Below are positions 11,969 to 23,062 of a DNA stretch of 64,000 nt, one piece after another. A program made the translations under genes and the position numbers. Position 1 is the stretch's first letter. Each line of letters starts with the position of its first letter. A model generated the notes under the pieces. The model was not told where the DNA came from. It worked only from the letters and a program-made list of their open reading frames with translations, and searched no databases. The stretch lies in assembly GCA_023014485.1 (NCBI GenBank), contig JAJOZX010000087.1, positions 1,977,001 to 2,041,000 on the forward strand, written 5' to 3'. This stretch comes from Bathynomus jamesi. Taxonomy: Eukaryota; Arthropoda; Malacostraca; Isopoda; Cirolanidae.

Positions 11969-12033
11969 AGTTTTGAGTGATTTTAAGTTGTGATTTTTCC
12001 TAACTGGCCTGAGTCGTTTCCCGACGCAGTTGA

Positions 12034-12191
12034 ACTAACTACTGGGGAAGTGGGACTAACTGCTGTTGGAGGGGGACTAACTGCTGTTGGAGGGGGACTA
12101 ACTGCTGTTGGAGGGGGACTAACTGCTGGGGGAGGGGACTAACTGCTGGGAGAGGAGGACCGACTGCTGGACCGACTGCTGGGGGAGTAGG
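12034..12191 (-). repeat. Pro-rich coding minisatellite of B2
   Basis: Eight or so tandem units of about 20-21 bases, including GTTGGAGGGGG variants and two GACCGACTGCTG variants. Corresponds to the ORF1 C-terminal tail. Confidence 0.85.
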
Positions 12192-12246
12192 TTTAACTGT
12201 TTGGGGAGAAGGATCAATTGCTGGTTTGGGGGGTCCTAGTTTAAAA

Positions 12247-12304
12247 AGAGAGGATGGAGAGAGAGAGAGAGGATGGAGAGAGAGAGAGAGGATGGAGAGA
12301 GAGA
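12247..12304. repeat. (GA)n tract 4, between A3 tail and B2 5' end
   Basis: Shortest tract of the A-B array: three GGATGGA-interrupted GA blocks followed by the A3 terminal motif. Confidence 0.96.
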
Positions 12305-15300
12305 GTTACAAGGAGTTACAAGGAAAAGAAGTACCTCAAAAGGCCTTGCGGCCCATACCGACGAGGTACCAATGGCAACGGGTGCCAGGGAAAATTTTGT
12401 AAAAGTTTATTTTTCTTTCAACTATCCTAGCAGTAGTAGAAAACTGGATAGAAAAGTAGAAGGCTCTCTCCCCACCCTCCGCTCCCTCCCTGCCAGAGGC
12501 AGGTACGGAAAAAGGTTGAACAAAATACCTTGACCCTGGAAAAGTAGCCAAGGAAATTTTACAGGAAAGTGGAGAATACTATAAATAGCTCTATATTTAG
12601 CTTGCTCACAGAGACACCGAGCAAGCGAACTCCTGCAGAGTTTTCTGAGGTTTTAATCTTAAACTATGAGTGTGTTCAGTACTTTGTCTAGCCTATTTTT
12701 AAACAGATTTACACTTTGACTGGAAACAACCTCTGAGGGAAGTTGGTTCCAGATATTAACTATTTTATAGGAAAAGAAATTTCCGCAGACTGAGGTCCTA
12801 AATGTCTTTACACACTCAAATAGTGTGCAAGATTTCGTCTAACCTTTTCTTGAACTGATCCACAGAGGAACTGTTCACAACTTCCAAGGTAACCTGTTCC
12901 ATGTGTCACAGATCTTATACGTAAAGTAATTCCCACACACACTAGTCCTAAACCGTTTCAAATCCAACTTCCAACCATTGTTGCGAGTTGGGTTATCATT
13001 TACACTAAACATACTTCTAAAATCGACATCGTTGAACCCTCGTAAGAGCTTGAAAACCTCGATCAGTTGACCGCGCAGCCTCCGAGTTTCAAGCGAAAAC
13101 AAGTTCAGGGCGCGTAACCGTCGATTGTAGCCCATATGCCTAACGGAAGGGATTAACTTTGTGGCCCTCGCCTGCACTCGCTCCAGCCTCTCAATATCTT
13201 TCCTGAGGGTGGGCGACCAGAACTGCACAGCATACTCCAGGTACGGCCGAACAAGGGAATTGTACAGTGAGAGCACAATCTCCTTGTTCCGAAACTGAAA
13301 TTGCCTCCTGATATAACCCAATAGTTTCTGGGCTTTCTTTTCCACCTCTACACACTGTTTCGTAAACTTAAGGTCGCTGCTAATTAGCACACCCAAGTCC
13401 TTTTCTAAATCAGTCACCTCGATATTACTGCCCAACATCGAGTAGTCCGACTTGGGATTGGCGTAGCCAATGTGCATCACTTTGCATTTACCCAAGTTAA
13501 ACGGCATTTGCCATTTTTCGGACCACTCTCCTATCCTACCTAGGTCCGCACGCAGTTCCTCGATCGCTTCGGGCGTCCCAACATTGGCCCCAAGCTTGGT
13601 GTCATCAGCGAATTTGGCGATCCGACTGACGATGCCACCGTCGATATCATTTATGTAAATGGTAAACAACAGTGGCCCCAAAACGGAACCCTGAGGAACC
13701 CCACTAGTGACCGAGGCCCAACCCGAACTAGCCCCTTTAATTACCACCCTCTGCCGCCTATTCCTCAGCCAGTTTTCAATCCACCTACCTATTTCCCCAC
13801 CGATACCCAGCGCGCGCACTTTCGCCATTAGCCGGCGGTGAGGTACCTTATCAAAGGCTTTCTGAAAGTCGAGATAAAGTATATCAATCGCCCTACTCTT
13901 ATCGTACTCACTCAACATGACGTGGAAAAACTCGAGCAAGTTGGTGAGACACGACCTATGCCGTCTAAACCCATGTTGGGAGTCCCCAAGCAGCTTGTAG
14001 GAATCCAAATGGTCAACGATTCTATCAGCTATTATCCTTTCTAATAATTTACCTACAACTGAAGTGAGACTAATAGGACGATAGTTCCCTGGACTTTCGT
14101 GATCCCCTTTCTTAAAGATAGGGGTCACGTTGGCCTCCCTCCAGTCACCAGGCACATGGCCCATCACCAACGATTTGTTGAAGACTGTAGCCAGGTGGGG
14201 AGCCACCTGGTCGCGCACTTCTCGCAAAACACTGGGGAGAAACTGGTCTGGCCCAGGTGCCTTAAACGCGCTCAGTTTGTCTATTCATGAGCAACGACTG
14301 TCGCGGTACATCTAACACTATCCAGGCCAGCACCTTCCTGCCTCACAGCTGGCTCGGGGATGACGCGGGTATCCTCCCTGGTGAACACTCCCGCAAAGTA
14401 CTCATTAAGCACATTAGCGATGTCCGCGTCGGAGGTCCGCAGAACGCCGCTTCCGTCCTTTAAAGGACCTATCATGCTTCTAATGGGCTTTCTACTATTA
14501 ACATAACTGAAGAACTCCTTAGGGTTCCCCTTGCAGAGGCTTGCCACCCGTAGTTCTTCGTTACGTTTCGCTAGCCTAACCTTCGCCTTCACTTCCCTAC
14601 ACAGGCGGACATACGCTTCAGTGTTCTCGTGGGAACGATTGGCCTTCGCTCTCCTATACGCTACTTTCCTATTTCGGATAGCCGAAGCGATGCCACGATT
14701 GAACCACTTAGGCTGCGTTGAAGCAGGGGTGACCGGTTTTGAGGGTATGGCAGCAGACTGCAGCACCATAAACTCATCCCGGAATGCACTCCACACTCCC
14801 TCAACATCGCCGCCAACCTCTAACCCCATCTCTGCTACGCTATCCCTGAGGCTAACAAAGTTCGCCCGCCGGAGATCGAGCTTACTGCCTCTCGAGTTAC
14901 TACGCTTCACCCGAGGGATGCACACACGGAACCTAATAAGACCGTGATCACTCCCGCCCAACGATTCGTCAACGGTGAGGCCAGTGACGAGGTTGTCTTC
15001 GGTCGTGAATACTAAGTCTAGAACGCTTTCACCTCGTGTAGGCTCGTTGACCCACTGAGTGAGGAAGTTCTCATCAGCAAAGTCAACTAGCCTCCTCCCT
15101 TCAGCATCGGCAGTCCTGTTTTCCCACTTTATGCCGCGACAGTTGAAGTCTCCTAAAACTACACACACCCTATCCCTAGCAGGCTACTGAGTTCGGTGTA
15201 CAGGGCTGTATCGTCCTCGAGGAGGAGATGCGGAGGTCTGTACACCAAGATTAACCTATAGTTCGTCCCTCCCACGTTCAGATCGACGCCAAGCAGCTCC

Positions 15301-15620
15301 CGTTCCGACCGGAACTGGCAGTCAACCGGACTCAACGTGTCTCTGACGTATATTAGTACCCCACCCCCCTCCCCACGGGTGCGGTCTTTGCGAAACATTC
15401 TATACCCGGGAATTTCGAACTCCCCAACGTAGTCCCTACGATCAGTATGAATCCAGGACTCGGTGATAGCAACGATATCCTGGTATTCTGATGCTAAGAG
15501 CGCCTGTAGCTCGCAAAACTTGTTCCTAATTGACCTAGCATTAAAAAGCATTGCACGGAGGGAGCCTTCCCTATTCTGACCGCCCCCTAGCACGACCCGT
15601 TTCCCGAACAGCCAGGGCTC
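12305..15620 (-). mobile_element. CR1-like element, family A, copy A3 with chimeric 3' end
   Basis: Collinear with A2 at an offset of 6973 bp, with the same 5' truncation and the same B-derived block inside the 3' UTR (12305-12815). Here that block reads GTGTGTTCAGTACTTTG where A2 has GAGAGTATTCAG. Confidence 0.93.
12816..15551 (-). pseudogene. ORF2 endonuclease/reverse transcriptase, copy A3, frameshifted
   Basis: RT part 12875-14227 (450 residues) is nearly identical to A2, with the full motif set including FADDTKLG; it differs by LIPSVRH for LVPSVRH and FSVND for FSLND. EN part is split at about 15172, where one C is missing from a C-run in the LLGDRVC codons, giving pieces 15159-15551 and 14281-15168. 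It shares with A2 the missing base in the HRIDKL codons (near 14286) and the missing G that gives NRLPWKL (near 12884). Shared lesions show A2 and A3 descend from one already broken copy by duplication. Confidence 0.93.
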
Positions 15621-15623
15621 CCC

Positions 15624-15707
15624 AGAGAGGATGGGGAGAGAGAGAGAGGATGGGGAGAGAGAGAGGATTGAGAGAGAGAGAGAGAGGATGGGGAGAGAGA
15701 GAGGATT

Positions 15708-15766
<59 letters not shown>

Positions 15767-15848
15767 GATGGAGAGAGAGCGAGGAGGAGAGAGAGAGAAG
15801 GAGGGAGAGAGAGAGAGAGAGGATGGAGAGAGAGAGAGAGAGAGGATG

Positions 15849-15890
<42 letters not shown>

Positions 15891-15901
15891 GGATGGAGAG
15901 A
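15624..15901. repeat. (GA)n tract 5, between B3 tail and A3 5' end
   Basis: GA run with GGATGGGG and GGATTG units near A3, GGATGG units near B3 and several GGAGAG interruptions specific to this tract. Confidence 0.97.
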
Positions 15902-16229
15902 GTTACAAGGATTTACAAGGACAAGAGGAAGCCTCAGAGACCTTTCTGTCCACTCTGGGAGGTTCCTGTTATTAAAAGTTTATTTTTGTTTCAACTATCC
16001 TAGCAGTAGTAGAAAACTGGATAGAAAAGTAGAAGGCTCTCTCCCCACCCTCCGCTCCCTCCCTGCCAGAGGCAGGTACGGACAAAGGTTGAAGAAAATA
16101 CTTTGACCCTGGAAAAGTAGCCAAGGAAATTTTACAGGAAAGTGGAGAATATATAAATAGCTCTATATTTAGCTTGCTCACAGAGACACCGTGCAAGCGA
16201 ACTCCTGCAGAGTTTTCTTATGTTTTAAT

Positions 16230-18587
16230 CTTAAACTATGAGTATTCAGTACTTTATCTAGCCTATTTTTAAACACATTTACACTTTCACTGGAAACAAC
16301 CTCTGAGGGAAGTTGGTTCCAGATATTAGCTATTTTATAGGAAAAGAAATTTCCGCAGACAGAGGTCGTAAATGTCTTTAGTTCCAGTTTAAACCCATTA
16401 TTTCTTGTCGGATTGGCATTAAGTGAGAATAAGTTTCTGTAATCTACCCTGTCTATTCCTTTGAGCATCTTGAAGACTTGAATAAGCTGACCCCGCAACC
16501 TCCTCGTTTCTAAGCTAAACAGATTTAGGCGCTCCAATCTCCGTTGGTAGCTTTGCATTCTCATTGAAGGGATCAATTTTGTAGCCCTTGCTTGTACTCT
16601 TTCTAACCTTTCTATATCCTTCCTGAGGGATGGAGACCAAAACTGCGGACAGTATTCCAGTTGAGGTCTGACTAGAGAATTATAAAGAGACATTACAGTC
16701 TCCTTGTTCCGAAACTGGAACTGTCTTTTAATATAACCTAATAATTTTAAGGCCCTCTTTTCGACTTCTGCACAGTGCTTCGACGGTTTCAGATCGTTGC
16801 TGATATAGACTCCTAAGTCTTTCTCTAGATCGGTCTCCGTCAAGTTCCTTCCCAAGAGAGAGTAATCGGTCTTCGGGTTTTTATAACCTAGGTGCATTAC
16901 CTTACATTTGTCCAAGTTGAATGGCATCTGCCAAGTAGCAGACCACTCGCCCAACCTGTCAAGATCGTTCTGAAGCGTTCTAACGCCCTCCTCAGTACCT
17001 ACACTACTTCCTAATTTCGTATCGTCTGCAAATTTGAGATTGCACTTAGAAGCCCGACGTCTATATCGTTAATATAGATGATAAAATGTAAAGGCCCCAG
17101 AACGGAACCCTGTGGGACACCACTGATGACCGGCGCCCACTCCGAAGCCACTCCATTTATTACCACTCTCTGCTTTCTATCTTTTAACCAATCCTCAATC
17201 CAGTTGGAAACGAGCCCGGTGATTCCTAGTCCTTTGACTTTAGCCATCAATCTAGCGTGAGGGACTTTGCCAAAGGCTTTTTGAAAGTCGAGATACACTA
17301 TATCTATTGCCTTCTTGCATCGTACAGTGTATGCATATTATGGAAAAACTCTAACAGGTTTGTCAGACAGGATCTATGTCGCCTAAATCCATGTTGAGAA
17401 TAAAAAATTAGAATGTTAGATTCAATGTGATACACAATACGTTTTGTAATGATGGATTCCAACAGTTTGCCGACAACTGATGTTAAACTGATCGGGCGGT
17501 AATTACAAGGATTTTCCCTATCACCCTTTTTAAAGATTGGTGTTACATTTGCTAACTTTCAGTCGGTTGGAACTTTCCCTAACTCGATTGATCTAGCTTC
17601 TTCATCACGTTTGGCTGATCTAATTAAGGACTTAACCCTCCTACGTAGGTTTATATAGTTTCCTGAATTAGTGTGGTTGAAATGCGACTTAAGTAGTTTG
17701 TAGGCTCTATTTCTTCCCGTAATAGCCCTCCTAATTTCATTGTTAAACCATTTCGGTGACTTTGTTGACAAGGAAACCATTTTAGTGGGTATAAAAGTGT
17801 TCTGTAATATTCTAAATTGATCCTTATATGAGCTCCAGGTGACATTGACATCCTCACTTATTAGAACTTAAAGTGTGTCTAAACTACTTCCGAAGCTTTC
17901 AAAATTTGCTCTCGAGAAATCCAGTCTTTCACGAGTCTTTTCGCGTGTATTAACTGGAACCCTGAGGTCAAACCTAATCAAATTATGATCGCTGTTACTT
18001 AAATTTTCACCAATAGTCAGGTTAGAGACTAGGTCTTCTTCGTGCGTGAATATGAGGTCTAGTTTTATTACCCCTAGTAGGCCCGTCAACCCATTGACTT
18101 AATAAGTTATCATCGGCAAATTCCAACAGTCTTGAGCCCTCAGCATCAGCTGTTTTGTTTTCCCAATTTACATTACCTCAATTAAAATCACCAAAAATCG
18201 CACTGATCTTATTATTCACTATTCTGCTTAATTTGTTATACAAGTTTATATCCTTATCCGCGGGGTGAGGTGGTCTATATACTGGAAGTAGCTGCACTAC
18301 TTTATTATTAGGTTTAGATCAATTCCCAAAATTTCATGAGCAGATACGATATTACTGTTCACCGGGTGCAGGGAGTCCCGAGCATACAAAAGTACACCAC
18401 CGCCTTCCATTCCGTTCCTATCTTTGTGAAACATTTTGTAACCTACCATTTCAAATTCTCCTACAAAATCCCTTGATTCAGAATGAATCCAGGATTCCGT
18501 TATTCCGATGATATCAAAGTTCTCAGTTTTGACAAGCGCTATAAATTCCATTAGTTTGTTTCTAATTGACCTAGCATTGAAGAGCAC
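16230..18587 (-). pseudogene. ORF2 endonuclease/reverse transcriptase, copy B3, deleted and frameshifted
   Basis: EN pieces lie in 17868-18587 and RT pieces in 16178-17298. A deletion at about 17591 removes the residues between KRDEEAR and SIELGKVPTD. It equals B2 positions 10591-10968 (378 bases, a multiple of three), so the frame is kept across the joint. Further single-base losses occur at 17034 (before FADD), 17311, 18066 and 18307, and two bases are missing near 16240, replacing the terminal NTLIV by a longer tail ending at 16178. The TGA at the DWKLANV Trp codon is shared with B2. Confidence 0.9.
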
Positions 18588-18652
18588 AGTTTTGAGTGAT
18601 TTTAAGTTGTGATTTTTCCTAACTGGCCTGAGTCGTTTCCCGACGCAGTTGA

Positions 18653-18785
18653 TCTAACTACTGGGGTGGGACTAACTGCTGTTGGAGGGGACTAACTGCT
18701 GTTGGAGGGGGACTAACTGCTGGGGGAGGGGACTAACTGCTGGGGGAAGAGGACCGACTGCTGGACCGACTGCTGGGGGAGTAGG
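18653..18785 (-). repeat. Pro-rich coding minisatellite of B3
   Basis: About seven units of the GGACTAACTGCTG(G/T)-type repeat including the GACCGACTGCTG variant pair; contracted relative to B2. Confidence 0.85.
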
Positions 18786-18840
18786 TTTAACTGTTTGGGG
18801 AGAAGGATCAATTGCTGGTTTGCGGGGTCCTAGTTATAAA

Positions 18841-18933
18841 GAGAGGATGGAGAGAGAGAGAGAGGATGGAGAGAGAGAGAGGATGGAGAGAGAGAGAGAG
18901 GATGGAGAGAGAGAGAGAGGATGGAGAGAGAGA
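18841..18933. repeat. (GA)n tract 6, between A4 tail and B3 5' end
   Basis: GA blocks with GGATGGA interruptions only, closely matching tract 2. Confidence 0.97.
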
Positions 18934-21900
18934 GTTACAAGGAGTTACAAGGAAAAGAAGTACCTCAAAAGGCCTTGCGGCCCATACCGACGAGGTACCA
19001 ATGGCAACGGGTGCCAGGGAAAATTTTGTAAAAGTTTATTTTTCTTTCAACTATCCTAGCAGTAGTAGAAAACTGGATAGAAAAGTAGAAGGCTCTCTCC
19101 CCACCCTCCGATCCCTCCCTGCCAGAGGCAGGTACGGAAAAAGGTTGAAGAAAATACCTTGACCCTGGAAAAGTAGCCAAGGAAATTTTACAGGAAAGTG
19201 GAGAATATATAAATAGCTCTATATTTAGCTTGCTCACAGAGACACCGTGCAAGCGATCTCCTGCAGAGTTTTCATATGTTTTAGTCTTAAACTATGAGAG
19301 TATTCAGTACTTTGTCTAGCCTATTTTCAAACACATTTACACTTTGACTGGAAACAACCTTTGAGGGAAGTTGGTTCCAGATATTAACTATTTTATAGGA
19401 AAAGAAATTTCCGCAAACTGAGGTCCTAAATGTCTTTACACACTCAAATATGTGCAAGATTTCGTCTACCCTTTTCTTGAACTGATCCACAGAGGAACTG
19501 TTCACAACTTCCAAGGTAACCTGTTCCATGTGTCACAGATCTTATACGTAAAGTAATTCCCACACACACTAGTCCTAAACCGTTTCAAATCCAACTTCCA
19601 ACCATTGTTGCGAGTTGGGTTATCATTTAAACTAAACATACTTCTAAAATCGACATCGTTGAACCGCGTAAGAGCTTGAAAACCTCGATCAGTTGACCGC
19701 GCAGCCTCCGAGTTTCAAGCGAAAACAAGTTCAGGGCGCGTAACCGTCGATTGTAGCCCATATGCCTAACGGAAGGGACTAACTTTGTGGCCCTCGCCTG
19801 CACTCGCTCCAGCCTCTCAATATCTTTCCTGAGGGGGCGACCAGAACTGCACACCATACTCCAGGTGCGGCCGAACAAGGGAATTGTACAGTGAGAGCAC
19901 AATCTCCTTGTTCCGAAACTGAAATTGCCTCCTGATATAACCCAATAGTTTCTGGGCTTTCTTTTCCACCTCTACACACTGTTTCGTAAACTTAAGATCG
20001 CTGCTAATTAGCACACCCAAGTCCTTTTCTAAATCAGTCACCTCGATATTACTACCCAACATCGAGTAGTCCGACTTGGGATTGGCGTAGCCAATGTGCA
20101 TCACTTTGCATTTACCCAAGTTAAACGGCATTTGCCATTTTTCGGACCACTCTCCTATCCTACCTAGGTCCGCACGCAGTTCCTCGATCGCTTCGGGCGT
20201 CCCAACATTGTCCCCAAGCTTGGTGTCATCAGCGAATTTGGCGATCCGACTGACGATGCCACCGTCGATATCATTTATGTAAATGATAAACAACAGCGGC
20301 CCCAAAACGGAACCCTGAGGAACCCCACTAGTGACCGAGGCCCAACCCGAACTAGCCCCTTTAATTACCACCCTCTGCCGCCTACTCCTCAGCCAGTTTT
20401 CAATCCACCTACCTATTTCCCCACCGATACCCAGCGCGCGCACTTCCGCCATTAGCCGGCGGTGAGGTACCTTATCAAAGGCTTTCTGAAAGTCGAGATA
20501 AAGTATATCAATCGCCTACTCTTATCGTACTCACTCAACATGACGTGGAAAAACTCGAGCAAGTTGGTGAGACACGACCTATGCCGTCTAAACCCATGTT
20601 GGGAGTCCCCAAGCAGCTTGTAGGAATCCAAATGGTCAACGATTCTATCAGCTATTATCCTTTCTAATAATTTACCTACAACTAAAGTGAGACTAATAGG
20701 ACGATAGTTCACTGGACTTTCGTGATCCCCTTTCTTAAAGATAGGGGTCACGTTGGCCTCCCTCCAGTCACCAGGCACATGGCCCATTCACCAACGATTT
20801 GTTGAAGACTGTAGCCAGGGGGGAGCCACCTGGTCGCGCACTTCTCGCAAAACACTGGGGAGAAACTGGTCTGGCCCAGGAGCCTTAAACGCGCTCAGTT
20901 TTTCTATTCTATGAGCAACGACTGTCGCGGTACATCTAACACTATCCAGGCCAGCACCTTCCTGCCTCACAGCTGGCTCGGGGATGACGCGGGTATCCTC
21001 CCTGGTGAACACTCCCGCAAAGTACTCATTAAGCACATTAGCGATGTCTGCGTCGGAGGTCCGCAGAACGCCGCTTCCGTCCTTTAAAGGACCTATCATG
21101 CTTCTAATGGGCTTTCTACTATTAACATAACTGAAGAACTCCTTAGGGTTCCCCTTGCAGAGGCTTGCCACCCGTAGTTCTTCGTTACATTTCGCTAGCC
21201 TAACCTTCGCCTTCACTTCCCTACACAGGCGGACATACGCTTCAGTGTTCTCGTGGGAACGATTGGCCTTCGCCCTCCTATACGCTACTTTCCTATTTCG
21301 GATAGCCGAAGCGATGCCACGATTGAACCACTTAGGCTGCGTTGAAGCAGGGGTGACCAGTTTTGAGGGTATGGCAGCAGACTGCAGCACCATAAACTCA
21401 TCCCGGAATGCACTCCACACTCCCTCAACATCGCCGCCAACCTCTAACCCCATCTCTGCTACGCTATCCTGAGGCTAACAAGTTCGACCGCCGGAGATCG
21501 AGCTTACTGCCTCTCGAGTTACTACGCTTCACCCGAGGGACGCACACACGGAACCTAATAAGACCGTGATCACTCCCGCCCAACGATTCGTCAACGGTGA
21601 GGCCAGTGACGAGGTTGTCTTCGGTCGTGAATACTAAGTCTAGAACGCTTTCCGCCTCGTGTAGGCTCGTTGACCCACTGAGTGATGAAGTTCTCATCAG
21701 CAAAGTCAACTAGCCTCCTCCCTTCAGCACGGCAGTCCTGTTTTCCCACTTTATGCCGCGACAGTTGAAGTCTCCTAAACTACACACACCCTATCCCCTA
21801 GCAGGCTACTGAGTTCGGTGTACAGGGCTGTATCGTCCTCGAGGAGGAGATGCGGAGGTCTGTACACCAAGATTAACCTATAGTTCGTCCCTCCCACGTT

Positions 21901-22237
21901 CAGATCGACGCCAAGCAGCTCCCGTTCCGACCGGAACTGGCAGTCAACCGGACTCAACGTGTCTCTGACGTATATTAGTACCCCACCCCCTCCCCACGGG
22001 TGCGGTCTTTGCGAAACATTCTATAACCGGGAATTTCGAACTCCCCAACGTAGTCCCTACGATCAGTATGAATCCAGGACTCGGTGATAGCAACGATATC
22101 CTGGTATTCTGATGCTAAGAGCGCCTGTAGCTCGCAAAACTTGTTCCTAATTGACCTAGCATTAAAAAGCATTGCACGAAGGGAGACTTCCCTATTCTGA
22201 CCGCCCCCTAGCACGACCCGTTTCCCGAACAGCCAGG
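18934..22237 (-). mobile_element. CR1-like element, family A, copy A4 with chimeric 3' end
   Basis: Same structure as A2/A3. The B-derived 3' block carries the variant bases of A2 (TTTGAGGGAAGTTGG, GCAAACTGAGG), so A2, A4 and A5 group together against A3. In one reading the A ORF2 tail runs straight into the B C-terminus (19287-19529). Confidence 0.92.
19444..22172 (-). pseudogene. ORF2 endonuclease/reverse transcriptase, copy A4, decayed
   Basis: All EN and RT motifs are recognisable but spread over many frames: 21975-22172, 21775-21957, 21464-21709, 20788-21453, 20452-20787, 19817-20452 and 19627-19902. Unlike A2 and A3 it keeps the base in the VVAHRI codons, so that frameshift is not fixed in the array. 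New lesions include missing bases at about 20516, 20818, 21471, 21730, 21779, 21990 and 19835 and an added T near 20788. Inactive. Confidence 0.91.
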
Positions 22238-22244
22238 GCTCCCC

Positions 22245-22734
22245 AGAGAGGATGGGGAGAGAGAGAGAGGATGGGGAGAGAGAGAGGATTGAGAGAGAGA
22301 GAGAGAGAGGATGGGGAGAGAGAGAGGATTGAGAGAGAGAGAGAGAGAGGATGGGGAGAGAGAGAGGATTGAGAGAGAGAGAGAGAGAGGATTGAAAGAG
22401 AGAGAGAGAGAGGATGGGGAGAGAGAGAGGATTGAGAGAGAGAGAGAGAGAGGATTGAGAGAGAGAGAGAGAGAGGATTGAGAGAGAGAGCGAGGATGGA
22501 GAGAGAGAGAGAGAGAGAGGATTGAGAGAGAGAGAGAGGATTGGGAGAGAGAGAGAGAGGATTGGAGAGAGAGAGAGAGAGGATGGAGAGAGCGAGAGAG
22601 AGAGAGGATGGAGAGAGAGAGAGAGAGAGAGATGGAGAGAGAGAGAGAGAGAGAGGATGGAGAGAGAGAGAGAGAGAGGATGGAGAGAGAGAGAGAGAGA
22701 GAGGATGGAGAGAGAGAGAGAGGGGATGGAGAGA
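22245..22734. repeat. (GA)n tract 7, longest tract (about 490 bases)
   Basis: Expanded version of tracts 1, 3 and 5. A higher-order unit of GGATGGGGAGAGAGAGAGG then GGATTGAGAG repeats at least four times on the A4 side, showing local unit duplication. GGATGG units follow on the B4 side. Confidence 0.97.
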
Positions 22735-23062
22735 GTTACAAGGATTTACAAGGACAAGAGGAAGCCTCAGAGACCTTTCTGTCCACTCTGGGAGGTTCCT
22801 GTTATTAAAAGTTTATTTTTGTTTCAACTATCCTAGCAGTAGTAGAAAACTGGATAGAAAAGTAGAAGGCTCTCTCCCCACCCTCCGCTCCCTCCCTGCC
22901 AGAGGCAGGTACGGAAAAAGGTTGAAGAAAATACTTGACCCTGGAAAAGTAGCCAAGGAAATTTTACAGGAAAGTGGAGAATATATAAATAGCTCTATAT
23001 TTAGCTTGCTCACAGAGACACCGTGCAAGCGAACTCCTGCAGAGTTTTCTTATGTTTTAATC

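Larger units (their letters stand above)
8896..12246 (-). mobile_element. CR1-like element, family B, copy B2 (best B copy)
   Basis: Layout as B1: 5' truncation at the TATACTAGGACC-like site (here TTAAACTAGGACC), minisatellite, ORF2, 3' UTR 8896-9224 with AATAAA on the minus strand (8973-8978), a predicted stem-loop at 8926-8956, the terminal decamer repeat and the TC tail. Confidence 0.94.
15902..18840 (-). mobile_element. CR1-like element, family B, copy B3 (internal deletion)
   Basis: Same truncation point and 3' UTR (15902-16229) as the other B copies, but shorter because of a 378-base deletion in ORF2, which accounts for most of the shorter 6624-bp spacing between A3 and A4. Confidence 0.92.
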
